Program-made: the position numbers and the translations under genes | Notes under the pieces: model-generated | Databases searched by the model: none | What the model saw: only the letters and a program-made list of their open reading frames with translations | Told to the model about the DNA's origin: nothing | DNA from: Paraburkholderia unamae | GTDB taxonomy: Bacteria > Pseudomonadota > Gammaproteobacteria > Burkholderiales > Burkholderiaceae | Assembly (NCBI RefSeq): GCF_003268775.1 | Contig: NZ_QLSU01000003.1 | Location: 290,248-354,247, forward strand | Reading direction: 5' to 3' | Length of the DNA stretch: 64,000 bases | Shown here: piece after piece, positions 19,278 through 29,104 of the stretch | Layout of the letters: each line of letters opens with the position of its first letter | Position numbering within the stretch: position 1 is the stretch's first letter

Positions 19278-19286
19278 GCCGTGTAC

Positions 19287-19307
19287 GTGGCCGGACGACC
19301 CGGCCAC
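19287..19307 (+). repeat. Intercistronic hairpin
   Basis: GTGGCCGG (19287-19294), five bases, CCGGCCAC (19300-19307) form an 8-bp GC stem between the synthetase stop and the SnoaL-like gene start. No U-tract follows. Confidence 0.55.
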
Positions 19308-19331
19308 CATCCCACCCACGCCAGGAATGAC

Positions 19332-19919
19332 ATGAGCCAATCTGAAATTCCGAATCAAGCCATGCAAGACCTGCTTGACCGCGAAGCGATTCGCGAATGC
19401 CTCTATCGCTATTGCCGTGGCGTGGATCGAGGCGACGAGATTGCGCTGCGCGCGACCTACTGGAAGGACGCCACGGACCGCCACGGCCCCTATCAGGGCA
19501 CAGCTTCAGGATTCTGCGACTGGGCGATGGAATCGCTCAAAACCGCCGGCCGCATGATTCATATGATCGGCAACATCATGATCGAATTACACGGCGACCG
19601 TGCACTGGCCGAAAGCTATTTCCACGCTGTTCAGGAAGACCGAAAAATCGCGAATACGCCCACGGAAGTTGTTCTCTATGGGCGCTATATCGACCGTTTC
19701 GAGAAGCGCGGCGGCGAATGGAAAGTCGCGGCGCGCACCGTCGTCTACGACTGGAGCCGCTCGACGCCCATCGAAGCCACTACCGAAACCGAAATGTTTG
19801 GGACGGCTCGTCGTCCGTTGGGCTCCCGCTACCCGACGGATACGCTCTATGAAGTTCGCGCCGATATTCTGGCGCTGAATGCGGCTGAAGTAGAAGGCAC
19901 CGGCAAGAAAGCATCATGA
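19332..19919 (+). CDS. SnoaL-like / NTF2-fold protein
   Basis: A 195-residue protein of the SnoaL_4 type. The opening LLDREAIRECLYRYCRGVDRGD, the RMIHMIGNIMIELHGDRALAESYFHA core and GRYIDRFEKRGGEWKVAARTVVYDW are typical of this alpha+beta barrel. Relatives include dehydratases, isomerases, cyclases and limonene-epoxide-hydrolase-like enzymes; it is common in ring-catabolic clusters. I choose the ATG at 19332 (AGGAATGAC upstream) over one at 19281. Its stop overlaps the start of the lactonase gene (ATGA), so the two are translationally coupled and probably act consecutively. The exact reaction is unknown. Confidence 0.85.
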   Translation: MSQSEIPNQAMQDLLDREAIRECLYRYCRGVDRGDEIALRATYWKDATDRHGPYQGTASGFCDWAMESLKTAGRMIHMIGNIMIELHGDRALAESYFHAVQEDRKIANTPTEVVLYGRYIDRFEKRGGEWKVAARTVVYDWSRSTPIEATTETEMFGTARRPLGSRYPTDTLYEVRADILALNAAEVEGTGKKAS

Positions 19920-20797
19920 CAAATCATTCTATCGACGTTATCGGAACATCCCGCGACGCCCTGGGCGAGTGCCCGCTGTGGGATGATCGCAAGCAGATTT
20001 TGTACTGGATCGATTCCCACGCACGCCAGGTGAAGGCGCGTGATCTGAAAGCCGAATCCCTGCGCGAATGGGAACTGCCTTCACAGATCGGCTCCATAGC
20101 CTTGTGTGAAAGCGGTCGTCTTCTCGTCGCACTCGCCGACACGTTCTGCTTTCTCAATCCCGAAACCGGCGACGTCACGCACTTTGTGGATGTGGCGCAT
20201 CCCGCTCCGAACATGCGGCTCAACGACGGTCGTGTTGATCGTGCAGGCCGCTTTGTTGTTGGCTCGATGGCGCTCGGGCGCCGGGAGCCGGTGGGCGAAC
20301 TGTATCAACTCGACGGCCAAGGCAATCTGAAGGTTCTGGAAACGGGGATTTGCGTCACCAATTCCACCTGCTTTAGTCCCGATGGCAAGCATCTTTACTT
20401 CTCGGACAGCCTGAGCCACCAATTGCGCCGTTATCGCTATGACTCGGCGTCCGGCGCCATTAGCGAACGGACGCTGTTCGTCGACACGACGTCACTGAAG
20501 TCGGGTCCAGACGGCGCCACGATCGACACACAGGGCAACCTTTGGGCGGCAATGGTCATCTCGGGCCAGTTGGCCCGGTTTTCTCCTGACGGCCGGCTGG
20601 ATCTGCTGATCGATCTGCCTACGGTCTATCCGACCTGCCCCGCTATTGGCGGTCCGGATTTCGACACGATCTTCGTCACCTCCATCAGCAACAGCGGCAA
20701 TGCGTTGAAGAGCGAGAACCCGAACGCAGGCGCTGTGGTTGCGATTACGGGTACGGGTGCACGTGGCCTGGCCGAATGCCGGTTTAACGATCTTTAA
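19916..20797 (+). CDS. SMP-30/gluconolactonase-family lactonase
   Basis: A 293-residue six-bladed beta-propeller hydrolase of the SMP-30/LRE family. Metal ligands match the family: Glu18 in LGECPLWD, Asn in MRLNDGRVD, Asn in VTNSTCFS, and Asp in LKSGPDGATID. WIDSHARQVKARD and YFSDSLSHQLRRY are blade signatures. Known members hydrolyse lactones; here it could open a lactone produced by the LLM monooxygenase. It overlaps the SnoaL-like gene by four bases and is followed after 12 bases by an SDR. Confidence 0.9.
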   Translation: MTNHSIDVIGTSRDALGECPLWDDRKQILYWIDSHARQVKARDLKAESLREWELPSQIGSIALCESGRLLVALADTFCFLNPETGDVTHFVDVAHPAPNMRLNDGRVDRAGRFVVGSMALGRREPVGELYQLDGQGNLKVLETGICVTNSTCFSPDGKHLYFSDSLSHQLRRYRYDSASGAISERTLFVDTTSLKSGPDGATIDTQGNLWAAMVISGQLARFSPDGRLDLLIDLPTVYPTCPAIGGPDFDTIFVTSISNSGNALKSENPNAGAVVAITGTGARGLAECRFNDL

Positions 20798-20809
20798 TCA
20801 GGAATTGAA

Positions 20810-21562
20810 ATGACGAAGCAACTGGAAGGCAAAGTCGCACTCGTAACAGGCGGCGCACAGGGTATCGGTCGCGGCATTGTCGACAAGTTCATCGCCGAAG
20901 GCGCGGTCGTCGGCATTCTGGATCGCGATCTGGAAAAAGCGCAGGCCGCCGTCGATGAAATCAAGGCACTGGGCGGCCAAGCCTATGCTTTCGGCGGCGA
21001 TGTGGCAAAACGCGAAACCATTTTCAATGCCGCGGGTGGTCTGGTTGAACAAGCGGGCCGTTTCGACATCATGGTCAGCAATGCCATGTGGGTTCGTTAT
21101 GCCCCGGTATTGGAGATCACGGAGAAAGACGTGTCGATGATGACCGGCACGGGTTTTAACTCCGTTGTCTGGGGCATCCAGGCGGCGGCTGAATACATGA
21201 AGGAAGGCGGTTCGGTCGTCAATATCGCATCCTCGTCGGGCTTTATCGGATTGCCCAAGGCCCTGATCTACTGCGGCGTCAAGGCCGGTGTTCTGGGCTT
21301 GATGCGCAGTGCGGCTGCTGAATTGGGTCCGCGTGGCATTCGCGTCAATTCGGTTGCGCCTGGCTATACGGAAACGGAAGGCGTGGTCAAGAACGTCAGC
21401 GAAGAAACGCGCAAAATCCGCCAGGCCAAGACGCCAATGCCGCGTTTGGGCAAACCCGAAGACATCGCGAACGCTGCCTGCTTCCTGGCTTCGGATCAAA
21501 GCGCGTTCGTGAACGGCGAATGCGTCCGCGTTGACGGCGGATCGGCAATTGCCTACCTGTAA
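20810..21562 (+). CDS. SDR, variant with SNA in place of NNAG
   Basis: A 250-residue classical-length SDR: TGGAQGIG cofactor loop, Asp in GILDRDLEK (NAD preference likely), Ser in IASSSGF, YCGVK as Tyr-x3-Lys, and a terminal VNGECVRVDGG. The usual NNAG is replaced by VSNAMWVRY. The same change and the following WGIQAA occur in the SDR at 29927, marking the two as close paralogues. It probably oxidises an alcohol intermediate. It ends the biosynthetically compact block that begins at 9453. Confidence 0.9.
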   Translation: MTKQLEGKVALVTGGAQGIGRGIVDKFIAEGAVVGILDRDLEKAQAAVDEIKALGGQAYAFGGDVAKRETIFNAAGGLVEQAGRFDIMVSNAMWVRYAPVLEITEKDVSMMTGTGFNSVVWGIQAAAEYMKEGGSVVNIASSSGFIGLPKALIYCGVKAGVLGLMRSAAAELGPRGIRVNSVAPGYTETEGVVKNVSEETRKIRQAKTPMPRLGKPEDIANAACFLASDQSAFVNGECVRVDGGSAIAYL

Positions 21563-21608
21563 GCGATAACCGTTCTCTCCCGCTGTTCCGCGCTGTAATG
21601 AAGCACCG

Positions 21609-21631
21609 GTGGTCATGCAGGTCATGACCAC
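21609..21631. promoter_or_regulatory. Inverted repeat GTGGTCAT-N7-ATGACCAC upstream of livG-like gene
   Basis: GTGGTCAT (21609-21616) and ATGACCAC (21624-21631) are perfect inverted half-sites with seven bases between them, 36 bases upstream of the ABC transporter's first gene. The identical half-sites with identical spacing recur at 26452-26474 in front of the MFS gene. This could be a shared operator, or an RNA hairpin followed by an A-rich run. The pairing extends one base further inward here (9-bp stem). Confidence 0.55.
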
Positions 21632-21667
21632 GAGTCAAAAAAATAATTAGAGCGATATTGGAGATAC

Positions 21668-22418
21668 ATGAGCAGCGATAACATCCTCGAAGCGCGAGGC
21701 CTCTCGAAGGAATTTCGTGGGTTTCATGCGGTGAAAGATGTCGATTTGAATATCAAACGACACTCGATTCACGCATTGATCGGTCCGAACGGGGCCGGTA
21801 AGACGACGTGCTTCAACCTGTTGACGACGTTTCTTAGACCCACTACGGGTGTGATCCGTTTTAACGGCCGCTCCATCGAGAAAAGCAATCCTGCTCAGGT
21901 CTCCAATATGGGCCTCGTGCGCAGCTTCCAGATCAGTGCCGTGTTTGGCACCATGACGGTGCTGGAAAACGTACGAATCGCGTTGCAGCAACGAAAGACA
22001 CGCTGGAGCTATCAATTCTGGCGCAGTCAGCATGTGCTCCGCGCGCTGGACGAGCGCGCCCGCGAATTGATCGACCTGGTCGAGCTGACACCCTGGCTCG
22101 ACGTCAAGGCTGCGAATCTGTCCTACGGCCGCAAACGGGCACTCGAACTCGTGACCACGATTGCGCTCGATCCGGAATTGATTCTCCTGGACGAGCCGAT
22201 GGCCGGCCTCGGCCATGAGGACATCGAACCCGTGACGCAACTGATTCAGCGCGTAGCCCAGGGCCGCACGATTCTGATGGTTGAGCACAACATGAAAGTG
22301 ATCGCGCAACTGTGCGACCGCGTGACCGTTCTGCAATCTGGCGAGATATTGGCCGAAGGCACTTACGATGAAGTGTCCACGAACCCCGCAGTTGTGGAAG
22401 CTTATGTGGGGGGCGCCG

Positions 22419-22426
<8 letters not shown>
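21668..22426 (+). CDS. Branched-chain-type (HAAT) ABC transporter ATP-binding protein, LivG-like
   Basis: A 252-residue ATPase. Walker A GPNGAGKTT, the family signature in NLSYGRKRALEL, and Walker B LILLDEPMAGL are present. The H-loop is VEHNM. It has the extended arm between Walker A and signature typical of LivG. It couples ATP hydrolysis to uptake with the partner ATPase (22419), permeases (23164, 24054) and binding protein (25157). GGAGATAC precedes the ATG. Although named after leucine uptake, this family also imports aromatic and alicyclic acids in catabolic islands, which fits here. Confidence 0.93.
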
Positions 22427-23129
<703 letters not shown>

Positions 23130-23163
23130 GCATGGCCAAAAATAGAATATTGGAGATTCCGCT

Positions 23164-24045
23164 GTGGACATGATCTTCGGTGTGCCCACTGCCGCGTTGG
23201 CGGGTCAAACGCTGGTCAGCCTGATTAACGGGGCGTTCTACGCCATGCTGAGTCTCGGCCTGGCAATTATTTTCGGCATCCTGCGCATCGTCAACTTTGC
23301 TCACGGTGCGCAATACATGCTGGGGGCCTTCCTCGCGTGGTTCATGCTCGACCGCTTCGAGATCAGCTATTGGTGGGCGCTTGTCGCCGCTCCGGTCGTT
23401 GTCGGCCTCTTCGGCATCTTGATCGAGCGCGTATTCCTGCAACATCTGTACAAATTCGATCACGTCTACTCGCTGCTTTTGACAATCGGCATCGCACAGA
23501 TCGTTGAAGGCTTGTATCGCGTTCGCTATGGCGTGAGCGGCAATCCGTATACGAATCCGATGTCGGGCGGCTTCGACATCGGCATCAGCTATCTCCCGGC
23601 CTATCGCGTATGGGTCGTGGTCGCGGCCGCGGTTGTGTGTTTCGCCACCTGGTTCTTCATTGAACGCACCAAGATCGGCTCGTACATGCGCGCCGCGAAC
23701 GAGAACCCGGCGCTGCTCCGGACCTTTGGCGTCAATGTGCCGATCATCCTGACCCTGACCTATGGATTGGGCGCCGCATTGGCCGGGTTCTCCGGCGTGA
23801 TGGCCGCGCCCATCTATCAGGTTGGCCCCGAGATGGGCGAGAGCCTGCTGATCGTCGTCTTCGCGGTTGTCGTGACCGGCGGCATGGGTTCATTGGGCGG
23901 CGCCATCATCACGGGCTTCTTGTTCGGGCTGATCGAAGGTATGACCAAGCTTTTCTTCCCGAGCGCAGCCGGCGTCGTTCTGTTCGTGCTCATGATTCTG
24001 ACGCTGTTGCTGCGTCCAGATGGTCTGTTCGGCCGCCGAGCCTAA
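23164..24045 (+). CDS. Branched-chain-type ABC transporter permease, LivH-like
   Basis: A 293-residue inner-membrane permease with about eight hydrophobic helices. The N-terminal segment INGAFYAMLSLGLAIIFGILRIVNFAHG is the LivH hallmark, and GMGSLGGAIITGFLFGLIEG near the C-terminus is the ATPase-contact and final helix region. The start is GTG at 23164, eight bases after GGAGA; an ATG two codons downstream is the alternative. It lies nine bases before the LivM-like gene. Confidence 0.93.
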   Translation: MDMIFGVPTAALAGQTLVSLINGAFYAMLSLGLAIIFGILRIVNFAHGAQYMLGAFLAWFMLDRFEISYWWALVAAPVVVGLFGILIERVFLQHLYKFDHVYSLLLTIGIAQIVEGLYRVRYGVSGNPYTNPMSGGFDIGISYLPAYRVWVVVAAAVVCFATWFFIERTKIGSYMRAANENPALLRTFGVNVPIILTLTYGLGAALAGFSGVMAAPIYQVGPEMGESLLIVVFAVVVTGGMGSLGGAIITGFLFGLIEGMTKLFFPSAAGVVLFVLMILTLLLRPDGLFGRRA

Positions 24046-24053
24046 GGATCGCC

Positions 24054-25037
24054 ATGAAAAAGTATTCACCTGTTGTGTTTGTGCTCGCGGCCATCGTCTT
24101 GCTGGGCGCGCCGTTCGTGGCCTATCCGGTCTTCCTGATCGACCTGCTCACTGCAACGCTGCTGGCCGCATCCTTGAACTTGCTGATCGGCTACGTTGGG
24201 CTTTTGGCATTCGGTCAAGCCATGTTTTATGGCACGTCCTGCTATATCACGGCCTATGCCTTGAAATTCTGGGGTCTGGATGCGGTACCTGCGATCCTGC
24301 TCGGTGTGGCGGTGGCCGCTGTGCTGGGCTTTCTTACCGGCGTACTGGCGATTCGCTGTCAAGGCATCTATTTTTCGATGATCACATTGGCATTCGCCCA
24401 ATTGATCTATTTCGTCGCGCTCCGCATTCCGGATCTCGGTGGTGACAACGGTCTTCAGGACGTGCCTCGTTCACCGTTGTTCGGGCTCATCGACACGACC
24501 TCCAACCTGCACATGTACTATGTGGCGCTAGGCCTTGTCGTCCTCGCCATGTGGTTCATCTATCGGATCGTGCACTCCCCGTTCGGGCAGGTGCTGAAAG
24601 CCATTCGCGATAACGAACCGCGAGCCGCGTCGCTCGGCTATCACGTCAATCGCTTCAAGCTGATTGCGCTCACTATTTCTGCCGCTCTGGCCGGTCTCGC
24701 CGGGTCGATCAAAGTCATGGCGCTTCAGTTGGCAACCCTCACCGACGTCAGCTGGGCGACCTCGGGTGACGCGCTCTTGATTTGCGTTGTCGGCGGTCTC
24801 CAGACTTTGATGGGGCCGGTGATCGGCAGCATCGTGATCGTTTCGATTCAGCACTATCTGGCGTTTGCCTCAGAGTGGGTGCCCGTCATTCAGGGTGCTG
24901 TATTCATCGTCATTGCCATGCTTTTCCGCAAGGGCATTGTCGGGACGTTTTATGCCTGGCGTGATCGGCGTCGCGAACGTCAAACTGAGACGATCAAGGA
25001 AATCTCGTTTGTCGAGGCTGGCAGTGGAAATCCCTAG
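24054..25037 (+). CDS. Branched-chain-type ABC transporter permease, LivM-like
   Basis: A 327-residue inner-membrane permease. Hydrophobic helices include ATLLAASLNLLIGYVGLLAFGQAMF near residue 35, the LivM hallmark. The cytoplasmic loop SPFGQVLKAIRDNEPRAASLGYHVNRFKL carries the EAA-like ATPase contact. A charged C-terminal tail follows the last helix. It completes the membrane part of the importer; the binding protein follows after 119 bases. Confidence 0.93.
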   Translation: MKKYSPVVFVLAAIVLLGAPFVAYPVFLIDLLTATLLAASLNLLIGYVGLLAFGQAMFYGTSCYITAYALKFWGLDAVPAILLGVAVAAVLGFLTGVLAIRCQGIYFSMITLAFAQLIYFVALRIPDLGGDNGLQDVPRSPLFGLIDTTSNLHMYYVALGLVVLAMWFIYRIVHSPFGQVLKAIRDNEPRAASLGYHVNRFKLIALTISAALAGLAGSIKVMALQLATLTDVSWATSGDALLICVVGGLQTLMGPVIGSIVIVSIQHYLAFASEWVPVIQGAVFIVIAMLFRKGIVGTFYAWRDRRRERQTETIKEISFVEAGSGNP

Positions 25038-25156
25038 CCAAATTGAATTGCACCACAACCGGCCAAACGCTAGTATGTTCGCATTACTAATAATATAAAT
25101 TCCTGCGCTGATTAAAGTACAGGACATCATTTACAAAATCTGGTTGGAGACACAGG

Positions 25157-26380
25157 ATGAGTTTGAAGAAGGCGATTTGTGTGGGCGTCACCACGCTGTT
25201 CGGCGTTGGCGCTGCCGGACTGGCGCAGGCCGATCAGGCACCGATCCGTATCGGCTACATCGCAGACCAGACCGGCCCGTACGCGGGTAACGGCGGGCCG
25301 GGCGCCGCTATCGCGATACGCATGGCGATCGAAGACTTCGGCGGCAAACTGCTGGGCAAGCCCATCGACCTGCGCGTCGCGGACGACCAGAACAAACCTG
25401 ACGTCGGCACGGGTATTGTGCGTGAGTGGATCGAACACGATCACGTGAACGCGGTGCTCTCCGGCTCCGGCTCGGCCATCGCGCTGGCCACGTCCAGTCT
25501 GACGAAGAAATATCAGACACCCCTGCTCCTGATCGGTCCGCGCACGCCGGACTTGACGAACAAGGCATGCTCGCCGATGAACGTCCAGTTCACGTTCGAC
25601 ACGTACACGATGGCGAAAGCGGGCGTCAAGAATCTGACTTCGCAGGGCCTGAAGACGTTTTTCTTCATCACCGTCGATTATAAGTTTGGGTCTGACATGC
25701 AGGCCGACGCCGAAAAGTACGTGACCCAGTTCGGCGGCAAAGTGCTTGGCTCGGTCAAGCATCCGCTTGGCACGACCGACTTCTCGTCGTATCTGATGCA
25801 GGCGCAAGCTTCGGGCGCACAGGCCATTGTGCTGCTGAGTGCGGGTTCGGATCTGGACAACGAACTGAAGCAAGCCGCGGAATACCGCATCACCAAGAAC
25901 GGCCAGAAGATCGCGATCTTCGGCATGACGGAACATGACCTGATGGCGATGGGTCTGGAAGAAACGAAGGACCTGACGTTCCCTGTGCCCGCCTACTGGG
26001 ATGAGAATGCGCAAACGCGAGCCTTTTCGAAGCGCTTCCAGGCTCGCAACAATGGCGTGATTCCAACGTATATGCAGATCGAGGCCTACTCCGCCATGTC
26101 GCACTACCTGAAGGCCGTCACGGCCGCAGGCACGCTCGACGGCCCCGCAGTGATAGGCAAAATGAAGGCGATTCCTGTGAACGACTTCTCGATTAAAAAC
26201 GCATCGGTTCGTGCTGACGGCCAAGTCGCATTCCCGATGTATACCGTCGTGGTGAAGTCACCCGCCGAGTCGAAATCCAAATACGATTATTACAAGATTG
26301 GCGGCCCGCTGAACGCCGAAGATATTTACCGCCCACTCACTGAAAGTAACTGCTATCTGGCCGCAAACAAGTCAATTTAA
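25157..26380 (+). CDS. Periplasmic substrate-binding protein of the Liv-type ABC importer
   Basis: A 407-residue Leu/Ile/Val-binding-protein-like (PBP type 1) protein. Residues 1-25 are a signal peptide ending LAQA before DQAPIRIGYIADQTGPYAG. GPGAAIAIRMAIEDFGG and NAVLSGSGSAIALA belong to the ligand pocket region. It determines the importer's substrate, which cannot be read from the sequence. Relatives of this subgroup bind aromatic or organic acids more often than amino acids. An AT-rich stretch upstream (about 25060-25110) may give it a separate promoter, useful for high binding-protein levels. Confidence 0.92.
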   Translation: MSLKKAICVGVTTLFGVGAAGLAQADQAPIRIGYIADQTGPYAGNGGPGAAIAIRMAIEDFGGKLLGKPIDLRVADDQNKPDVGTGIVREWIEHDHVNAVLSGSGSAIALATSSLTKKYQTPLLLIGPRTPDLTNKACSPMNVQFTFDTYTMAKAGVKNLTSQGLKTFFFITVDYKFGSDMQADAEKYVTQFGGKVLGSVKHPLGTTDFSSYLMQAQASGAQAIVLLSAGSDLDNELKQAAEYRITKNGQKIAIFGMTEHDLMAMGLEETKDLTFPVPAYWDENAQTRAFSKRFQARNNGVIPTYMQIEAYSAMSHYLKAVTAAGTLDGPAVIGKMKAIPVNDFSIKNASVRADGQVAFPMYTVVVKSPAESKSKYDYYKIGGPLNAEDIYRPLTESNCYLAANKSI

Positions 26381-26449
26381 AAAGGCCATCCACATTTTGT
26401 AGAACAGGGAAGCCCTTAAACAGGCACCGTTCAACATAAAGAATTGGCA

Positions 26450-26476
26450 GCGTGGTCATGGAGCCAATGACCACGC
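26450..26476. promoter_or_regulatory. Inverted repeat GTGGTCAT-N7-ATGACCAC upstream of MFS gene
   Basis: GCGTGGTCAT (26450-26459) and ATGACCACGC (26467-26476) form a perfect 10-bp inverted repeat with a seven-base centre, 43 bases upstream of the MFS start. The eight inner bases and the spacing equal those at 21609-21631. No T-run follows, so a regulator site or 5'-UTR hairpin is more likely than a terminator. Confidence 0.55.
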
Positions 26477-26519
26477 CGTTATTCGCGCTTCTCATTCGTA
26501 GGTAAAACGGGATTAGGAC

Positions 26520-27875
26520 ATGAAAACCCTTGACGTACAGTCGTTCATTGACGAACGGCCACTTAACCTCTTCCACCTGATTTTGTTTGTACTGTGTTTC
26601 CTGACTATTGTTCTCGATGGTCTGGACACGAGCGCGATGGGCTTGATCGCGCCGGCGCTGATTAAAGAATGGGGCGTGACCAAATCTGATTTGGCCCCGG
26701 TACTTTCGGCGGCACTGATTGGTATTGGCATCGGCGCTGCCTTTGCCGCTCCCGTCGCGGACCGTATCGGTCGTCGTTCCGTGCTGGTGGCCAGCGTGGC
26801 CTTCTTCGGCGTTTTCAGCCTCGCCGCCGGTTACAGCACCAACGTCACTGAACTTCTGTGGGCGCGTCTCCTGACCGGCGTGGGGCTGGGTGCGGCGATC
26901 CCGAACTGCGCGACCTTGATGTCGGAATATGTGCCGACGCGCATGCGCTCGATGGCCGTGAACTTCATGCTCTGCGGTTTCGCCTTTGGCGGCGCGGTCA
27001 CTGGCCCGTTGGCCAAAGCCGTGATTCCGGCCCATGGCTGGCAAGGCTATCTGATCGTCGGCGGTATCGCACCGATCGTTGTCGCGGTCCTGCTCGCCCT
27101 GACCCTGCCCGAATCGGTTCGCTACCTGGCCGCCAAAGGCAATAATGACGACCGTATTGCCAAGGCGCTGATGAAGCTCGCACCTGGCACCGATTTCACC
27201 GGCGTCAAGTTCGTGACCGACCAGGCCGTTCAGGTCAAGCGCAAAGGTCTGCCGGTTAGCGAACTGTTCAGCAGCCAGTTGGCCATGCCCACGATCCTGA
27301 TCTGGATCGCTTATTTCTGCTCGCTGGTCACGCTCTACGTGTTCCAGATGTGGCTCCCGTCGATCATGCAGGCAGACGGCCACGCGCTGGCGGACATGGC
27401 CGACATGATGATGAACTTCAACCTGGTCTCGGCGGTCGGCATCTTCCTGTCCGGTATCCTGATGGACCGCTTTGGCCCGCTGCGCGTGATCTCCGGTTAC
27501 TTCGCGATCTGCACGCTGGCCGCTCTCGTGGTTGGTATTACCGGCGCGCACGGTAGCAGCCTGGTCACGCTTCTGATGCTGGTAGCGATGACCAACAACG
27601 GCGCCTGTTCCTCGATGTCGACGCTGGCAACCCAGATGTACCCGACGTCGTCGCGCGTGACCGGCGCCGCCTGGATGCTCACGATTGGCCGTTTCGGCGG
27701 TGTCGCCGGTACGTTCCTCGGCCCGGTTCTGCTGAGCATGGGTTGGACCATGACCGCAATCGTCGCATGGGTTGCGGTTCCGGCAGTGCTGGCTTCGCTC
27801 TCGATCATCTTCATCGGGATCAAGATTCCAACGCTCCTGCGTCGCTATCAAGGCGCTGCTGCGTCTTTCCACTGA
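26520..27875 (+). CDS. MFS transporter, aromatic acid:H+ symporter (AAHS) type
   Basis: A 451-residue, 12-helix secondary carrier. The first helix DGLDTSAMGLIAPALIKEWG carries the Asp of the AAHS family (compare PcaK/BenK), and the cytoplasmic loop VADRIGRRSVLV is the MFS motif A. It likely brings an organic or aromatic-like acid into the cell by proton symport, parallel to the Liv-type importer. A strong terminator follows, so it ends the transport unit. Confidence 0.92.
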   Translation: MKTLDVQSFIDERPLNLFHLILFVLCFLTIVLDGLDTSAMGLIAPALIKEWGVTKSDLAPVLSAALIGIGIGAAFAAPVADRIGRRSVLVASVAFFGVFSLAAGYSTNVTELLWARLLTGVGLGAAIPNCATLMSEYVPTRMRSMAVNFMLCGFAFGGAVTGPLAKAVIPAHGWQGYLIVGGIAPIVVAVLLALTLPESVRYLAAKGNNDDRIAKALMKLAPGTDFTGVKFVTDQAVQVKRKGLPVSELFSSQLAMPTILIWIAYFCSLVTLYVFQMWLPSIMQADGHALADMADMMMNFNLVSAVGIFLSGILMDRFGPLRVISGYFAICTLAALVVGITGAHGSSLVTLLMLVAMTNNGACSSMSTLATQMYPTSSRVTGAAWMLTIGRFGGVAGTFLGPVLLSMGWTMTAIVAWVAVPAVLASLSIIFIGIKIPTLLRRYQGAAASFH

Positions 27876-27902
27876 TCAATAGAAGATCTGTTTGCACTAC
27901 CG

Positions 27903-27941
27903 ACAAATCCGCTGTTCCTCGACGGCGGATTTGTGTTTTTT
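27903..27941 (+). terminator. Rho-independent terminator after MFS gene
   Basis: ACAAATCCGC (27903-27912) pairs perfectly with GCGGATTTGT (27925-27934) across a 12-base loop, and a T6 run follows at 27936-27941. It lies 28 bases after the MFS stop. Confidence 0.88.
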
Positions 27942-28005
27942 CTGGTTACGTTATTCCGAAATGTGCAATAATCAATCTTTATCGAAAGTCAAAGGGTGAG
28001 TCGTC

Positions 28006-28962
28006 GTGGACCGACTTCGTGCGATGGAATTCTTCCTTTCCATCTCCAGAAATAAAAGTTTTTCAGAGACTGCGCGTCAATTTGGCATCGCCCCTGCCTC
28101 TGTTTCGAGAATGGTTCTGGATCTCGAGAATGACCTGAAGGTCAAACTGTTCACCCGCACTACCCGCAATGTCGCTTTGACCGAAGCGGGGCTCGAATAT
28201 GCAAAGCATGTCGAAGGTATTCTGCGGCGCATTGAAGATGCGCATCGGAGCATCACTTCCATCACCACCGCACCCTCGGGAACGCTGCGCGTTCACTCGC
28301 GCGTTATGTTCGGCCTGGGCGTGCTACCTACGCTGATCAGCGAATTCTCCAAGCTGTACCCGGACATTCAAGTCGAATTGGTGCTGAGTGAAAGCCCCGC
28401 AGATCTGAGCAAGGATCAGATCGATATTGACTTCCGGATTGCACCTCCCGTTGAATCGGGGATCAAGCGCAGAATTCTCTTCAGGAGTGACCGCTATCTG
28501 GTCGTGTCTCCTGGTTACTTCTTTGGCCGGAACAAGCCCGCCTCACCGGAAGAACTGAAACTTCACCGATGTGTCGCCTATTCCAAACCGGGAAATGGCT
28601 ATGCCTGGCGATTCCGCAAAGACAATGTTGAAACCGAAGTCGCATTTCAGCCCTGTCATGTGAGCAATAACGGTATTGCCCTACTTGAATTCGCGCGTAT
28701 GGGTGAAGGCATTGTTCTTCTGGATGACTACACCGTGCATAAGGACCTCATGAGCGGAAGGCTGGTGCGTCTGCTCCCTGAATATCAGGTCACCAATTCC
28801 TCATTCGAAGACGGCATGTACGCGACGATTATCGATTCTCCGTCCATCCCGACCAAGATCCGCCTGTTTCTGGACTTCGTCGCTTCCCGCGTCTCCGGCT
28901 CGGAACTCAGGTTCTCCGCTTACGAGTCCCACGAAGTGAGGACCGCTACGAACGGGCAATGA
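28006..28962 (+). CDS. LysR-family transcriptional regulator
   Basis: A 318-residue LTTR. The N-terminal winged helix-turn-helix reads MDRLRAMEFFLSISRNKSFSETARQFGIAPASVSRMVLDLE. The effector domain follows from about residue 90 (GTLRVHSRVMFGLGVLPTLISEF). The start codon is GTG at 28006 with GGGTGAG upstream. The gene is isolated by a terminator on its left and is the only regulator inside the island, so it is the prime candidate for control of the catabolic genes. A 17-bp palindrome lies downstream at 29015, in front of the second hydratase operon. Confidence 0.92.
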   Translation: MDRLRAMEFFLSISRNKSFSETARQFGIAPASVSRMVLDLENDLKVKLFTRTTRNVALTEAGLEYAKHVEGILRRIEDAHRSITSITTAPSGTLRVHSRVMFGLGVLPTLISEFSKLYPDIQVELVLSESPADLSKDQIDIDFRIAPPVESGIKRRILFRSDRYLVVSPGYFFGRNKPASPEELKLHRCVAYSKPGNGYAWRFRKDNVETEVAFQPCHVSNNGIALLEFARMGEGIVLLDDYTVHKDLMSGRLVRLLPEYQVTNSSFEDGMYATIIDSPSIPTKIRLFLDFVASRVSGSELRFSAYESHEVRTATNGQ

Positions 28963-29014
28963 TAAGACCGGCCAGGCGCCCTGCACTACCCCTGGTTTTG
29001 ATGATTCAGCCTTG

Positions 29015-29031
29015 GATTTTCGTTGAAAATC
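29015..29031. promoter_or_regulatory. 17-bp palindrome, possible LysR-regulator site
   Basis: GATTTTC (29015-29021), GTT, GAAAATC (29025-29031) form a perfect interrupted palindrome and satisfy the T-N11-A rule of LysR-type binding sites. It is 73 bases upstream of the hydratase start at 29105 and just downstream of the LysR gene. It could alternatively be part of a weak terminator for that gene. Confidence 0.4.
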
Positions 29032-29104
29032 GGCCAATCCGGCCGCGGTAGAATCACTTGTGCCCTAGAGGCCATAAATCAAGATCAATTACTGGAGTAG
29101 ACGC

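Noticed and set aside
26337..27872. Minus-strand open frame of about 511 codons opposite the AAHS transporter
   Set aside because: The plus-strand MFS protein is unmistakable; the reverse frame has His/Arg/Gln-rich antisense character.
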